Origin: Pyramidobacter piscolens W5455
Lineage (GTDB): Bacteria > Synergistota > Synergistia > Synergistales > Dethiosulfovibrionaceae
Reading direction: 5' to 3'
Assembly (NCBI RefSeq): GCF_000177335.1
Contig: NZ_ADFP01000023.1
Coordinates: forward strand, 1 to 43,011
Length of the DNA stretch: 43,011 nt
Part shown: in pieces, positions 33,266 through 41,601 of the stretch
How positions within the stretch are numbered: position 1 is the first letter of the stretch
Layout: every line of letters starts with the position of its first letter
Notes under the pieces: model-generated
Database searches by the model: none
What the model was told of the DNA's origin: nothing
The model's input: only the letters and a program-made list of their open reading frames with translations
Position numbers and translations under genes: made by a program

Positions 33266-34175
33266 AGCGGATCCTCGGGTCGAGAAAAGCGTAGAGGATG
33301 TCGACCAAAAGGTTGGCCCCTACGTAGATAAAAGCCACCACCAGCAGCGTCGCCTGCACCACGGGATAATCGCGCCCGAGAATCGAATCGATCAGCAGAC
33401 GCCCCACCCCCGGCCAGGCGAAAACCGATTCGGTGAGAACGGCCCCCGTCAGCAGCGAACCGATCTGCATGCCGATCACGGTCACCGTGGGGATCATGGC
33501 GTTGCGCAGCGCGTGCAGATACACGACGACGCGCTCCGTCAGCCCCTTGGCGCGGGCCGTCGTCACGTAATCCTGGCGCAGCACGTCCATCATCGTCGAA
33601 CGCGTCATGCGCGCGATGATCCCCGCCGATCCCGTGCCGAGCACGATAGCGGGCAGGACGATGTGCCGCACGCCGCCCATGCCCGCGGCCGGAAGCCAGC
33701 CCAGCTCGACGGCGAACAGCATGACCAGCATGATCGCCAGCCAGAAGGCCGGCATCGAGACGCCGATCAGCGCCAGCGACGTGGAAAGATAATCGATCCA
33801 CGAGTAGCGGCGCACGGCCGACAAGATCCCCGCCATCACCCCCAGAGCGACCGACAGCAGCAGCGCCGCCCCGGCGAGGACCGCCGTGTTCTTCAGCCGC
33901 GACGTGATCAGGCCGATCGCGGGCACCTCGTATTTCATCGACTCCAGCGAACCGTCGAAAACGCCCTTGACGAACTGCACATATTGAACCGGCAGCGGCT
34001 CGTCCAGCCCGAACCGATCGCGAATCAGCTGCACGTCCTCGATCGTCGCGTCGGGACCGGCGAGAAGCTGCGCCGGATCGCCCGGGGTCAGATGCATAAT
34101 GAGAAACGCGACAATCGAGACGCCGATCATGACGGGGACGGACATCACAAGCCTGCGAAGAATATACTTCCCCAT
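33258..34175 (-). CDS. oppB: Oligopeptide ABC transporter permease B
   Basis: 305 aa. The OppB/DppB start (YILRRLVMSVPVMIGVSIVA) and FLIMHLTPGDPA are diagnostic, and the EAA loop reads TTARAKGLTERVVVYLHALR. It is the first gene of the operon; a good promoter lies about 130 nt upstream. AAGGGGGAAGT precedes the ATG. Confidence 0.94.
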   Translation of the reverse strand: MGKYILRRLVMSVPVMIGVSIVAFLIMHLTPGDPAQLLAGPDATIEDVQLIRDRFGLDEPLPVQYVQFVKGVFDGSLESMKYEVPAIGLITSRLKNTAVLAGAALLLSVALGVMAGILSAVRRYSWIDYLSTSLALIGVSMPAFWLAIMLVMLFAVELGWLPAAGMGGVRHIVLPAIVLGTGSAGIIARMTRSTMMDVLRQDYVTTARAKGLTERVVVYLHALRNAMIPTVTVIGMQIGSLLTGAVLTESVFAWPGVGRLLIDSILGRDYPVVQATLLVVAFIYVGANLLVDILYAFLDPRIRYE

Positions 34176-34307
34176 GTTGTTTTACTTCCCCCTTCGTAAA
34201 GATTGAAGCACCGCGTGAGCCTGCTCATCATCTCCCCGTCTGTTTTCATCAAAAAAACGCTTTCGCACGGCGTCTTTGCCTGAAAGATTTTATATTTCTT
34301 AGATCAA

Positions 34308-34336
34308 AGTATAGAGACTGTCATAATTTTTTTCAA
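34308..34336 (-). promoter_or_regulatory. Sigma-70-type promoter of the opp operon
   Basis: On the minus strand TTGAAA (34336-34331) is followed after exactly 17 nt by TATACT (34313-34308). It would give a leader of about 125 nt before oppB. Confidence 0.65.
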
Positions 34337-34363
34337 GCATATCTTCAAAGCGGTCTTGAAAAA
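34329..34363. promoter_or_regulatory. Candidate operator (inverted repeat over the opp -35 region)
   Basis: TTTTTCAAG (34329-34337) and CTTGAAAAA (34355-34363) form a perfect 9-bp inverted repeat with a 17-nt gap, overlapping the -35 element of the opp promoter. The LysR gene immediately upstream is the natural candidate regulator. Pattern seen; function inferred. Confidence 0.45.
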
Positions 34364-34413
34364 TCGTATACATTTTTTCTGTCCCAAAAACGTCGCGCCG
34401 CACGCGGAAAAAA

Positions 34414-35364
34414 CTATTTCTCGTTCCATTCCGGGTCCAGCAGCATCCGCTCGAAGCTCTTCATGGCCGAAGTGAAATAGACGCCGCGGCGGCTGCTCAG
34501 GAACGCGTTGCGCGTCGTATAGCGGCTGTCGATCTTATAAAAACACAGCGCGTCGCAATCGCCCCCCTGCACGAGCCGGTTGCTCAAAACCGTCGCGCCC
34601 AGCCCGAGACGGGCGAAGTTGAAGGATTCAGCCGATTGTTCCACCTCGAGAACTACCGGCGGATCAACGCCGCGTTCGCGGAAGAGGATGTCGGTGTATT
34701 GACGAAGGTAATTCTGATTGCTGAGAAGAAGAAACGGCACCTGAGCGAAAGCGTCAAGCCGCACCGACCGCGCTGCGGGGACGGAGAAGACCGCGTTGCC
34801 CAGTTCGTCCGGCGCGAGCTGTTTGCCGCAAAGCATTCCGTTGACGCCGAACGATTTCGGCACGGCGAGGATCAGGCACTCGCGGTAGCACACCCTCTGA
34901 TCGTACTTTTTGTCGTCGTAGGGACGGTTGGTGATCACAAAGTCCAGTTCGCCGGAATCGAGCAGATGCTTGGCCTGCATTGTATTCAAATTGCGAATCT
35001 GCAGTTCGATCTGCGGATACCGGCGGTGGAAATCCGCCAGACGCTCCGTCACAAAATAGGGCATGCCGAGGTTACTGCCGCCGATCGCCAGCCGCCCGCT
35101 CTGCAACGTTCCCTCTTTCTCGACGAACTCGTGCAGCCGTCGTTCCAGCCCGCGCAGCTGCTCCAGCGCCTGGATGTATTCCACCCCAAAAGGCGTCAGC
35201 GTCACAGGCACGGTGTGACGGTTGAAGATCGGCAGTCCCAGCTCGGCTTCCGCCTTTTTGACGGTAATGGAGAGCGACGGCTGAGTGATGAATAATTTGT
35301 CTGCTGCTTTGCTGAAGCTTCGTTCGCGGTAAACGGCGTAGATATAGTCGGCGTACTGAAACAT
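34414..35364 (-). CDS. LysR-family transcriptional regulator
   Basis: 316 aa from the ATG at 35364, which has GAGGAGATTTTTC upstream; a start 39 nt earlier lacks one and adds residues outside the fold. The HTH is at about 1-60 (AVYRERSFSKAADKL, then ITQPSLSITVKKAEAELG), followed by the effector domain (about 90-300). It lies upstream of and parallel to the opp operon and divergent from the threonine-aldolase gene, so it could regulate either. The 149-bp divergent region is AT-rich with two ATGCAC direct repeats. Confidence 0.92.
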   Translation of the reverse strand: MFQYADYIYAVYRERSFSKAADKLFITQPSLSITVKKAEAELGLPIFNRHTVPVTLTPFGVEYIQALEQLRGLERRLHEFVEKEGTLQSGRLAIGGSNLGMPYFVTERLADFHRRYPQIELQIRNLNTMQAKHLLDSGELDFVITNRPYDDKKYDQRVCYRECLILAVPKSFGVNGMLCGKQLAPDELGNAVFSVPAARSVRLDAFAQVPFLLLSNQNYLRQYTDILFRERGVDPPVVLEVEQSAESFNFARLGLGATVLSNRLVQGGDCDALCFYKIDSRYTTRNAFLSSRRGVYFTSAMKSFERMLLDPEWNEK

Positions 35365-35439
35365 GAAAAATCTCCTCAATCTGATGTAATGCACATTTAT
35401 CATTTATTTTTATCTATAACTATATTCTAACATTTATAT

Positions 35440-35468
35440 TTGATTATGCACGCTCAAGGTTATTTAAT
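35440..35468 (+). promoter_or_regulatory. Promoter of the threonine-aldolase/symporter unit
   Basis: TTGATT (35440-35445) and TTTAAT (35463-35468) with a 17-nt spacer, in an AT-rich stretch. The two ATGCAC repeats (about 35389 and 35446) flank and overlap it and may bind the divergent LysR protein. Confidence 0.55.
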
Positions 35469-35513
35469 GCCGATAGGAGAAGTTTTTTACGACGAGAAAG
35501 GGGCTGTAACGGA

Positions 35514-36551
35514 ATGATCGATTTAAGGAGCGATACGCTCACGCTTCCGGATCGTCCCATGCTGGAGACGATCCTGTCGGCGCCGTTGGGCGATGACGGA
35601 CGGCTGGACGCGGAAGGACGCGGCGAAGACGCTACGGTCAACAAACTGGAGGACATGGCGGCATCTCTCACGGGCAAGGAGGCTGCGCTGTTCTGCGTCT
35701 CCGGCACGATGGGCAACCAGGCCGCCCTGTTGACCTGGTGCCGTCCCGGCGACACCGTGCTGGTCGACGAGCTGCAGCACCTCGACCGCAGCGAAAAAAC
35801 CGCCTTCGACCCGCGCTTCGGCCAGATGAAAAAAGCTTTTTACAAATTCGACGCCGACAGCATGCCCGACCCGGCCGACATGGAACGCGCGCTCAAGGGG
35901 AACTCTGTCAAGCTGATCTGCGTCGAGAACTCCCACAATTACACCGGTGGAACCTGTATCACGCCGGAGCGCATGGCCGCCGTCCGCCGCCTGGCCGATA
36001 AATACGGCGTGCCAGTCCACATGGACGGCGCGCGCGTTTTCAACGCCGCCGCATATCTCGGCGTTTCCGTAAAGGAGCTGGCCCAATACGCGGACACGCT
36101 CATGTTCTGCGTCTCCAAGGGGCTGGGAGCTCCCGTGGGATCCCTTCTCTGCGGGCCGAAAGACTTTATCGGGAAAGCCAAGGACACCCGCAAGCTGCTC
36201 GGCGGCGCCATGCGCCAAGCCGGCGTTATCGCCGCGCCCGCCATCTACGCGCTGAAACATAACGTGGAACGCCTGAGTGAAGACAACGAAAACGCCGCGT
36301 ACTGCGCTTCGCTGCTGACAGGGCTGAAAAAAACGCTCGTGCAGAAAAACGTGCAGACCAACATCATGATGCTCGACGTCAAAAACGCCGGCGTCACGCC
36401 TCAGGAATTCTGCGAGCGCGCCAGGGGAAAGGGGCTGCTGATCCGCCCTATCATCAACACCTCGGTACGGCTCGTCTTTTACAAGGGCATCACGCGCCGC
36501 GACGCGGAACGAGCGGCAGCCGTCATCCGCGAAATCGACGCGGCGCTTTGA
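35514..36551 (+). CDS. ltaE: Threonine aldolase-type PLP lyase
   Basis: 345 aa. The start MIDLRSDTLTLP, the catalytic-site DGAR (Asp171) and the PLP lysine in CVSKGLGAPVGS (Lys202) identify the beta-eliminating lyase/threonine aldolase fold (type I). It would cleave L-threonine or allo-threonine to glycine and acetaldehyde; related lyases act on other beta-hydroxy amino acids, so low specificity is likely. The ribosome site is modest (GGGGCTGTAACGGA). It shares a promoter with the symporter 24 nt downstream. Confidence 0.87.
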   Translation: MIDLRSDTLTLPDRPMLETILSAPLGDDGRLDAEGRGEDATVNKLEDMAASLTGKEAALFCVSGTMGNQAALLTWCRPGDTVLVDELQHLDRSEKTAFDPRFGQMKKAFYKFDADSMPDPADMERALKGNSVKLICVENSHNYTGGTCITPERMAAVRRLADKYGVPVHMDGARVFNAAAYLGVSVKELAQYADTLMFCVSKGLGAPVGSLLCGPKDFIGKAKDTRKLLGGAMRQAGVIAAPAIYALKHNVERLSEDNENAAYCASLLTGLKKTLVQKNVQTNIMMLDVKNAGVTPQEFCERARGKGLLIRPIINTSVRLVFYKGITRRDAERAAAVIREIDAAL

Positions 36552-36575
36552 TCTCATTTGAAAGGGGTAAGAATT

Positions 36576-37811
36576 ATGGTTATCGGCGGTAAAAAAATAT
36601 CTTTGACGACGCAGGTTTTCGTGGCTATGATCCTCGGTTCCGTCGCCGGGCTCGTCGTCGGCGAGACCATGGTTCAGCTCGGCTTCATCGGCGACATCTG
36701 GCTCAATTGCATCAAGATGATCGTGGTCCCTATGGTGCTCTGCACGATCGTGACCGGCATCACCTCGCAGGACAGCCTCGCCTCGCTGCGGCGCGTCAGC
36801 GCGCGCATCATCGTCTACTATGTGGTCACTACCGTGCTGGCCTGCGTAGTCGGGCTGACCGTGGCGACGCTGCTCCAGCCCGGGAAAATCGCCAACTTCG
36901 CCGGCATGGCCTCGCAGCAGATCAAGGGCGGCGTCGACATCACCTTCGCCGGCTTCCTCAAAGGGTTGTTTTCCACCAACATGATCAAGACGTTCGCCGA
37001 CGGCAATATCGTGCAGACACTGGTCATCGCCATTCTGCTCGGCGTCGCCATCCTGCGCATCAAAGATCCTGAACGCAAGGCGACGATGAAAAAGTGTTTC
37101 GACGGCTTCAGCAGCATGGTTTTCTCGCTGATCGGCATGGTCATGGACGTGTCGCCTATCGGCGTGTTTTTTCTCATGGGCAACTCCTTCGGCAAGTACG
37201 GCGCCGGCATCTTCACCTCCATGGCAGTGCTCGTAGGAACCTACTACGCTGCCTGTCTTGCCCACGTTGTCTTCGTGTACGGCGGCTTCCTTCTGGCCTT
37301 CAAGCCCCACATGAATCCTTTCCGGTTCATCAAGGAGAGCGCCGACGTGTGGATCTACACCATCTCCACATGCAGCTCCATCGCCACGATCCCCGTCAAC
37401 ATCAAGACCGCCGAGGAAAAATTCGGCATTCCGGAGCGCGTTTCCGGCTTCACCATCCCCCTCGGCTCGCAGATGAACTCCGACGGCTCCGTGCTGCTCT
37501 ACGCCTGCGTCATCCTCTTCATCAGCCAGATGATCGGCCAGCCCATGTCGATGCCCCAGCTGCTGAACGCCGTATTCATCTCCACCATTCTCTCCATGGG
37601 CGGCGCGGGGATCCCCGGCAGCGGCATCGTCAAGCTGATGGTCGTCGTTCAGTCCGTGGGACTGCCCATCGAAGTCGTCGGCGTCATCGCCGCGTTCTAC
37701 CGCCTCTTCGACATGGGGACCACGACGAATAACTGCCTCGGCGACCTCGTCGGTACCATTATCGTCGGCACAGCCGAAAAAAAATACGACGCGGAGAAAC
37801 AGAGCGCCTAG
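36576..37811 (+). CDS. DAACS-family dicarboxylate/amino acid:cation symporter
   Basis: 411 aa from the ATG after AAAGGGG; a TTG 18 nt upstream is less likely. The GltP-like start (SLTTQVFVAMILGSVAGLVVG), the CSSIATIPVN hairpin-1 serine-rich segment, the MNSDGS motif in place of NMDGT, and IPGSGIVKLMVV hairpin 2 are visible. It imports glutamate/aspartate, serine/threonine or a dicarboxylate with sodium or protons. Pairing with a threonine-cleaving lyase suggests threonine or serine, which is inference; the changed NMDGT motif fits a non-acidic substrate. A terminator follows. Confidence 0.9.
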   Translation: MVIGGKKISLTTQVFVAMILGSVAGLVVGETMVQLGFIGDIWLNCIKMIVVPMVLCTIVTGITSQDSLASLRRVSARIIVYYVVTTVLACVVGLTVATLLQPGKIANFAGMASQQIKGGVDITFAGFLKGLFSTNMIKTFADGNIVQTLVIAILLGVAILRIKDPERKATMKKCFDGFSSMVFSLIGMVMDVSPIGVFFLMGNSFGKYGAGIFTSMAVLVGTYYAACLAHVVFVYGGFLLAFKPHMNPFRFIKESADVWIYTISTCSSIATIPVNIKTAEEKFGIPERVSGFTIPLGSQMNSDGSVLLYACVILFISQMIGQPMSMPQLLNAVFISTILSMGGAGIPGSGIVKLMVVVQSVGLPIEVVGVIAAFYRLFDMGTTTNNCLGDLVGTIIVGTAEKKYDAEKQSA

Positions 37812-37847
37812 AAGATTTTCACATAGAAAACGTCGAGAGATAGAGAA

Positions 37848-37907
37848 AAAAATCGCGGCCGGTCATCGAAGAGCGTTGGCTCAACGACGACTGGCCGCGA
37901 TTTTTTT
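37848..37907 (+). terminator. Terminator after the symporter gene
   Basis: AAATCGCGGCCGGTC (from 37850) pairs with GACTGGCCGCGATTT (to about 37903) around a 25-nt partly paired loop, followed by a run of seven T. Confidence 0.85.
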
Positions 37908-37912
37908 GCATG

Positions 37913-38063
37913 ATACTCATTCTTGATAAAAAGTATTAGCATAGTTTTCAAGGGGCTGCGGGGAAGTTCAGTCGCTCAGAATTACCTCGACTGCTGCGCA
38001 GCTCGCTTTGTGAATCTCCTCCGCAGCTCCCTTGCGTTCGACCTTTTAATTAAGAAATAGTAT
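37913..38063. repeat. MITE-like dispersed repeat, copy 2
   Basis: 151 bp, the same element as at 13781-13940. Ends: ATACTCATTCTTGAT at the left and the complement of ATACTATTTCTTAAT at the right. The core shares TTCAGTCGCTCAGAA and GCTCGCTTTGTGAATCTCC with copy 1. The internal stem differs in sequence from copy 1 (AAGGGGCTGCGGGGAAG against CTCCTCCGCAGCTCCCTT) yet remains complementary, so the fold is conserved. It lies between the symporter terminator and hicAB. Confidence 0.85.
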
Positions 38064-38144
38064 GAAATTTCTGACGGCGGAGGGGAAGCTATCTTGCCAG
38101 AGGGCAGCTCTTTTTATCAAGAGGTGAATTCTCTGTATTCGCAC

Positions 38145-38173
38145 TTGACGATACGTATAAAAATACATATGAT
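38145..38173 (+). promoter_or_regulatory. hicAB promoter with overlapping palindromes
   Basis: TTGACG (38145-38150), 17-nt spacer, TATGAT (38168-38173). The spacer contains the perfect palindrome ATACGTAT (38151-38158) and a similar ATACATAT (38163-38170), a likely operator for the ribbon-helix-helix domain of HicB. Transcription would begin near 38180, about 20 nt before hicA. Confidence 0.7.
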
Positions 38174-38199
38174 ATAGTTAGAACGAAGGAGGCGAGGCG

Positions 38200-38370
38200 G
38201 TGAAACGGCAGGAATTCATAAAACGGCTTGAAGCGCTGGGGTTTCGTTTCAAACGCCATGGAAGGCGCCACGATATTTACAGCCGCGGCGAAGAGACGGA
38301 AGAAGTGCCTCGGCACGGGGATATCAATGAAATACTCGCGAAGAACATATTAAAAAGACGGGGAGCATAA
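38200..38370 (+). CDS. hicA: HicA-family mRNA interferase toxin
   Basis: 56 aa, typical size, starting at GTG preceded by AAGGAGGCGAGGC. The sequence begins KRQEFIKRLEALGFRFKRHG and continues with RRHDIYSRG, where the His of the RHDIY segment is the expected catalytic histidine, then VPRHGDINEILAKNILK. HicA folds like a double-stranded RNA-binding domain and cleaves mRNA when free of antitoxin. The gene is too short for most ORF filters. HicB follows after 37 nt. Confidence 0.88.
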   Translation: MKRQEFIKRLEALGFRFKRHGRRHDIYSRGEETEEVPRHGDINEILAKNILKRRGA

Positions 38371-38407
38371 TCTTCTCGCGCACTCCAAAGAGGAGGGGAA
38401 AGGACAA

Positions 38408-38821
38408 ATGAAAACGGTCTATCCTGTGATTTTTACGCCAGTCGAAGGAGTTGTGCTGGTCGAAGTGCCGGATCTCGGAGTGCTTACTCAGGGCGAGGAC
38501 TTAAGCAACGCGGTCGAAATGGCGCGGGACGCGATCAGCCTTAAATGCGTCGATCTGGAGGACGAAGGGGAAAACATTCCCCCTCCGACGGCACTGAAAG
38601 AGATCGACGCTGCGAAGGGTGAGTTTGCAGGCGCTGGTACGGGCATCGTGTCTTTTGTAGACATCGATACGGCAGCCTATCGGCGCATGATCGACAACAA
38701 GTCAGTGCGCCGCACGGTGACTTTGCCTAACTGGCTTGACTATGCTGCAGAAAAGGAAAAAATCAACGTCTCCAAGGTACTTCAGGACGCCTTGATCAAA
38801 GAGCTTGGCTATGCCAAATGA
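38408..38821 (+). CDS. hicB: HicB-family antitoxin with ribbon-helix-helix domain
   Basis: 137 aa. The N-terminal partial RNase H fold (VYPVIFTPVEGVVLVEVPDL, then GEDLSNAVEMARDAI) is followed by a linker and a C-terminal ribbon-helix-helix DNA-binding region (RRTVTLPNWLDYAAEKEKIN, then VSKVLQDALIKELG, about 98-135). It should neutralise HicA and repress the promoter upstream of hicA. GAGGAGGGGAAAGG precedes the ATG. Confidence 0.9.
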   Translation: MKTVYPVIFTPVEGVVLVEVPDLGVLTQGEDLSNAVEMARDAISLKCVDLEDEGENIPPPTALKEIDAAKGEFAGAGTGIVSFVDIDTAAYRRMIDNKSVRRTVTLPNWLDYAAEKEKINVSKVLQDALIKELGYAK

Positions 38822-39031
38822 AAAAGCCTTCCGTTAACGATATGCTCTCGTTTCAAGAGACAGTGAAATAAAAAATCACTGCCACTTGAGAAGGGAACAT
38901 GATTTGTTTATGCCACACAGAGTAAGAATCGAAGCTGCCCCTATTTCTCAATCAGAAATAGAATGCGCGATTCTAAGCACAATCCATGTGAAAACTCTAC
39001 ATATATTTTAGTTTTATCCTATACAACAAAA

Positions 39032-39066
39032 AATCGCGAAGCCCGAATTTTACAGGCTTCGCGATT
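39032..39066 (-). terminator. Terminator of the tRNA-Ser gene
   Basis: AATCGCGAAGCC (39032-39043) and GGCTTCGCGATT (39055-39066) form a perfect 12-bp stem. On the minus strand the stem is followed by TTTTTTGTTG, and the tRNA lies 28 nt upstream. Confidence 0.88.
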
Positions 39067-39093
39067 CATTTTAATTCCTTGTTTTTTAAATTG

Positions 39094-39179
39094 TGGCGGA
39101 GGGGAAGAGATTCGAACTCCCGGAGCTTGCGCTCAACAGTTTTCAAGACTGCCGCCTTAGACCGCTCGGCCACCCCTCC
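39094..39179 (-). tRNA. tRNA-Ser (anticodon UGA)
   Basis: The acceptor stem GGAGGGG (39179-39173) pairs with CCCCTCC (39104-39098), followed by G and encoded CCA. The D arm TGGCCGAG, the anticodon loop CTTGAAA with TGA at 39145-39143, a long variable arm (TTGAGCGCAAGCTCC) and a T arm with GTTCGAATC make a class II serine tRNA. Confidence 0.96.
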
Positions 39180-39246
39180 GCGAAGTGCCAGCGGCATTAT
39201 AGCACGCGCCCCGGCGATTGGCAAAACGTGGAACGGACTCGTTTCG

Positions 39247-39825
39247 TTACAGATACAGCGACAGCGCGCAATAAACGAGCAGCAGGGCCATGACGGCGTT
39301 CGCGGCGCGTTCGTGGCGGCGCAGGGCGCGGCTGAAGGCGGCGCCGAAAGCGGCCCAGCAGTTGACCGAGACGAAGGCCGTGCCCGCCAGCCCGAACGCG
39401 AAAAGGACCAGCGCGGGAAGCGAACGGACGTGGGGCAGCACAAAAGTCGACATGGTAGTGACGGCAAAGATTATTACCTTGACGTTGACGAACTGGAGCA
39501 GCACGCCCGACAGAAAAGCGTTGTCGGCGGCGGACGGTCTTTCGCCGCCGGATCGGCTGGTCAGGGTCTTCCAGGCCATCCAGAGGATATACGCGGCGCC
39601 GAGAGCCAGCATGTACGGCTGAGCGGCGGGGATGTAATCCAGCAGCGTGGCGCTGAACAAAGCCGCCAGCAGCTGCACGGCGAAGAAGCCGCAGAAGATC
39701 CCCAGGCGGTAGCGCAGCGACGCGCCGAAGCCGTAGCGGCTGGCGTTGGACATCGAGGAGATGTTGTTCGGCCCGGGCGTGAAGGTGGAGACAAGGACAT
39801 AGCTGAAAAAAGAGAACCAGTTCAT
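39247..39825 (-). CDS. LysE/RhtB-family amino acid exporter
   Basis: 192 aa with about six helices. The diagnostic TPGPNN motif lies at residues 17-22, followed by ASRYGFGASLRYRLGIFCG. The family exports amino acids such as lysine, arginine, threonine or homoserine across the inner membrane. GGAGCGCTCCCG precedes the ATG. It follows the FadL gene on the same strand but a terminator separates them. The specific amino acid cannot be read. Confidence 0.9.
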   Translation of the reverse strand: MNWFSFFSYVLVSTFTPGPNNISSMSNASRYGFGASLRYRLGIFCGFFAVQLLAALFSATLLDYIPAAQPYMLALGAAYILWMAWKTLTSRSGGERPSAADNAFLSGVLLQFVNVKVIIFAVTTMSTFVLPHVRSLPALVLFAFGLAGTAFVSVNCWAAFGAAFSRALRRHERAANAVMALLLVYCALSLYL

Positions 39826-39864
39826 CGGGAGCGCTCCTTCGAAAAATGGATAAGATAAAAAGAA

Positions 39865-39894
39865 AAGGGCGGAGGCCGAAAAGCCTCTGCCCTT
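39865..39894 (-). terminator. Terminator of the FadL-family gene
   Basis: AAGGGCGGAGGC (39865-39876) and GCCTCTGCCCTT (39883-39894) form a 12-bp stem with one mismatch. On the minus strand the stem is followed by TTCTTTTTATC. Confidence 0.78.
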
Positions 39895-39920
39895 GAATTA
39901 TATCCGTTTGCAGACGAAAA

Positions 39921-41168
39921 TCACAGATCGATGCGCGCGCCGATCGAAATGATGTGGGCGTCGCAGCCGCGCGTGGAGGCGTCTTCAAGCTTCTCGCCGC
40001 TGCGGTTGATGCGCTTGTCGCCGACGTCCATGTAGCCGTAGCCGAACGAATACTCGACGTTTTTGACGCGGCAGCTGGCGCCGAAAGTGTAGGTGCGGCG
40101 CGTGCCGGTGGGCACCATGAAATCGGCGTTGTCAGGATCGCGGGAAGAGCAGTCGTCGTAGACGAAACCGGCGCGGATCGTCCACTTGTCGTTGATCTTG
40201 TGCTCGACGCCGAACTGATAGCGCCAGCCGTCGCGCCAGTTCTTGGGCTCGTTGTACGGATAGGCCGTCAATCCGCCGAACATCGCCTGATACGGCTGCG
40301 GCACGGCGACGTCGATGGTCAGGTCTTTGTAGGAGCTCCACATCGTCTTGATGGCGTTGAACTCGACGCGCGTGCGGTCGCTGAACCTGTAGCCGACGCC
40401 GAAAGTATAACTCTCGGGCAGATGAATGGCCCCCTTGCCGCGGGTGGAAATCGTTCCCAGCATGCCGCTGTAAAGGTTTACGTCGCCCTCGACCGTTTGC
40501 TTGACCTCGGAACGGTACAGCGCCGCCAGCGAGAGCCGCGGCGTCGCCTGCCAGTTCAGGCCGACGTTCCAGCCCACGCCCCAGCTGTCGCCGTCGAGAT
40601 CGATCGGCGTCTCGCCGCCGAGTCGGGTCGACTTGTCGAGCTTCAGCCCGGCGTACATCAGTTCCGCGCCCGCGGACATCGACAATGACGGCGCGATCTT
40701 CCATGCCACGTTGGGCGCGAAAGAAACCGACAGGAACTCGATGCTGCGGTTGCTGAAACGGCCGTACCAGCCCGGATCATAGGAGGCTTTCAAGCCGAAA
40801 CGGGGATAAACGCCGACGCCGAACCAAGCGTTGGGCTGGATCCTGCGCGCGTAAAACATTGCGGGAACGTAAGCCGGATTGTTCTTGTTGTGCTGCGTCA
40901 GAAAGACGTTATCGCTGCCGTCGAGAAAGTCGGCGTAGCCGCGCGGCGCGATGTAGGTGACGGCGCCGGAAAAGGTGCCTTTCTCGTCGAACTGCGTGAT
41001 CGCCGCCGGATTGTAGGCGATCAGCGAAGCTTCGTCGCCGAACATCATCGCGCCGCCCATGCCCACGCCGCGGGCGCTCCATTCGTACACCGCGAAACCG
41101 TCCGCATAGGCGGGCGCCGCCAAAAGCGCCGCCGAAAGCGCCAGCGCGGCCGTTTTTCTCATATTCAT
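39921..41168 (-). CDS. FadL/OmpP1-family outer-membrane beta-barrel protein
   Basis: 415 aa with a Sec signal (cleavage after about residue 22, AAPAYADGF). The FadL/TodX pattern is visible early: ARGVGMGGAMMFGDEASLIA, then YNPAAITQF, the NPA motif of the plug. Alternating aromatic strands follow, down to a C-terminal IGARIDL with a hydrophobic last residue, as outer-membrane barrels need. It would carry long-chain fatty acids or other hydrophobic compounds through the outer membrane. This shows that the cell is diderm. Either of two ATGs (codons 1 and 3) could start it. Confidence 0.9.
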   Translation of the reverse strand: MNMRKTAALALSAALLAAPAYADGFAVYEWSARGVGMGGAMMFGDEASLIAYNPAAITQFDEKGTFSGAVTYIAPRGYADFLDGSDNVFLTQHNKNNPAYVPAMFYARRIQPNAWFGVGVYPRFGLKASYDPGWYGRFSNRSIEFLSVSFAPNVAWKIAPSLSMSAGAELMYAGLKLDKSTRLGGETPIDLDGDSWGVGWNVGLNWQATPRLSLAALYRSEVKQTVEGDVNLYSGMLGTISTRGKGAIHLPESYTFGVGYRFSDRTRVEFNAIKTMWSSYKDLTIDVAVPQPYQAMFGGLTAYPYNEPKNWRDGWRYQFGVEHKINDKWTIRAGFVYDDCSSRDPDNADFMVPTGTRRTYTFGASCRVKNVEYSFGYGYMDVGDKRINRSGEKLEDASTRGCDAHIISIGARIDL

Positions 41169-41601
41169 ACCCTAACCCCTGCCCCTCGTCTCTTGTGTCG
41201 TGCCTGTCATGCTCTCTCTAGCTCCGTCGGAATCGCCCCACGAAAGGGCGACCCCGATCTCCGGCTGGGGCCTGCGATGTCTCCGCCGGTCTCCAGCGCC
41301 CTTTTGCGCAGATACTCTCTGACTCCTGATTCTCAATTAAAAGGCATCATTGAAAATGCCGCGCTTCGCGCGTCCGTGCCGCAAAGAACGCGCGTCCCGC
41401 GGTTTCATAGGTTTTTCCCCCACCTTGTAGGCTTCAAAGCCGCCGCCTTTCGGTTCGAACGGGCCGTTTCCCCGATCGGAAAAAGAAAAGCGGCTCTGCT
41501 GTCCCGCCTTTGCACATGCGCATAATTTTATCTTTTCTTATCTTCGGCGGCAAGCGCAAAAGAGAGGCATGGCCCCCAGATATCGCGCCGTTTTTTTATG
41601 A

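Noticed and set aside
29461..33331. Long plus-strand open frames (704 and 560 codons) opposite the opp operon
   Set aside because: Antisense shadows; the minus strand encodes clear OppA, F, D, C and B with proper starts and spacing.
35523..37310. 595-codon minus-strand open frame
   Set aside because: Antisense to the threonine-aldolase and symporter genes, low-complexity His/Asp/Arg composition, crosses a gene boundary.
41225..41260. CRISPR-like unit with TCGCCC/GGGCGA stem
   Set aside because: It resembles some type I repeats in composition, but only one copy is visible and there are no spacers or cas genes.
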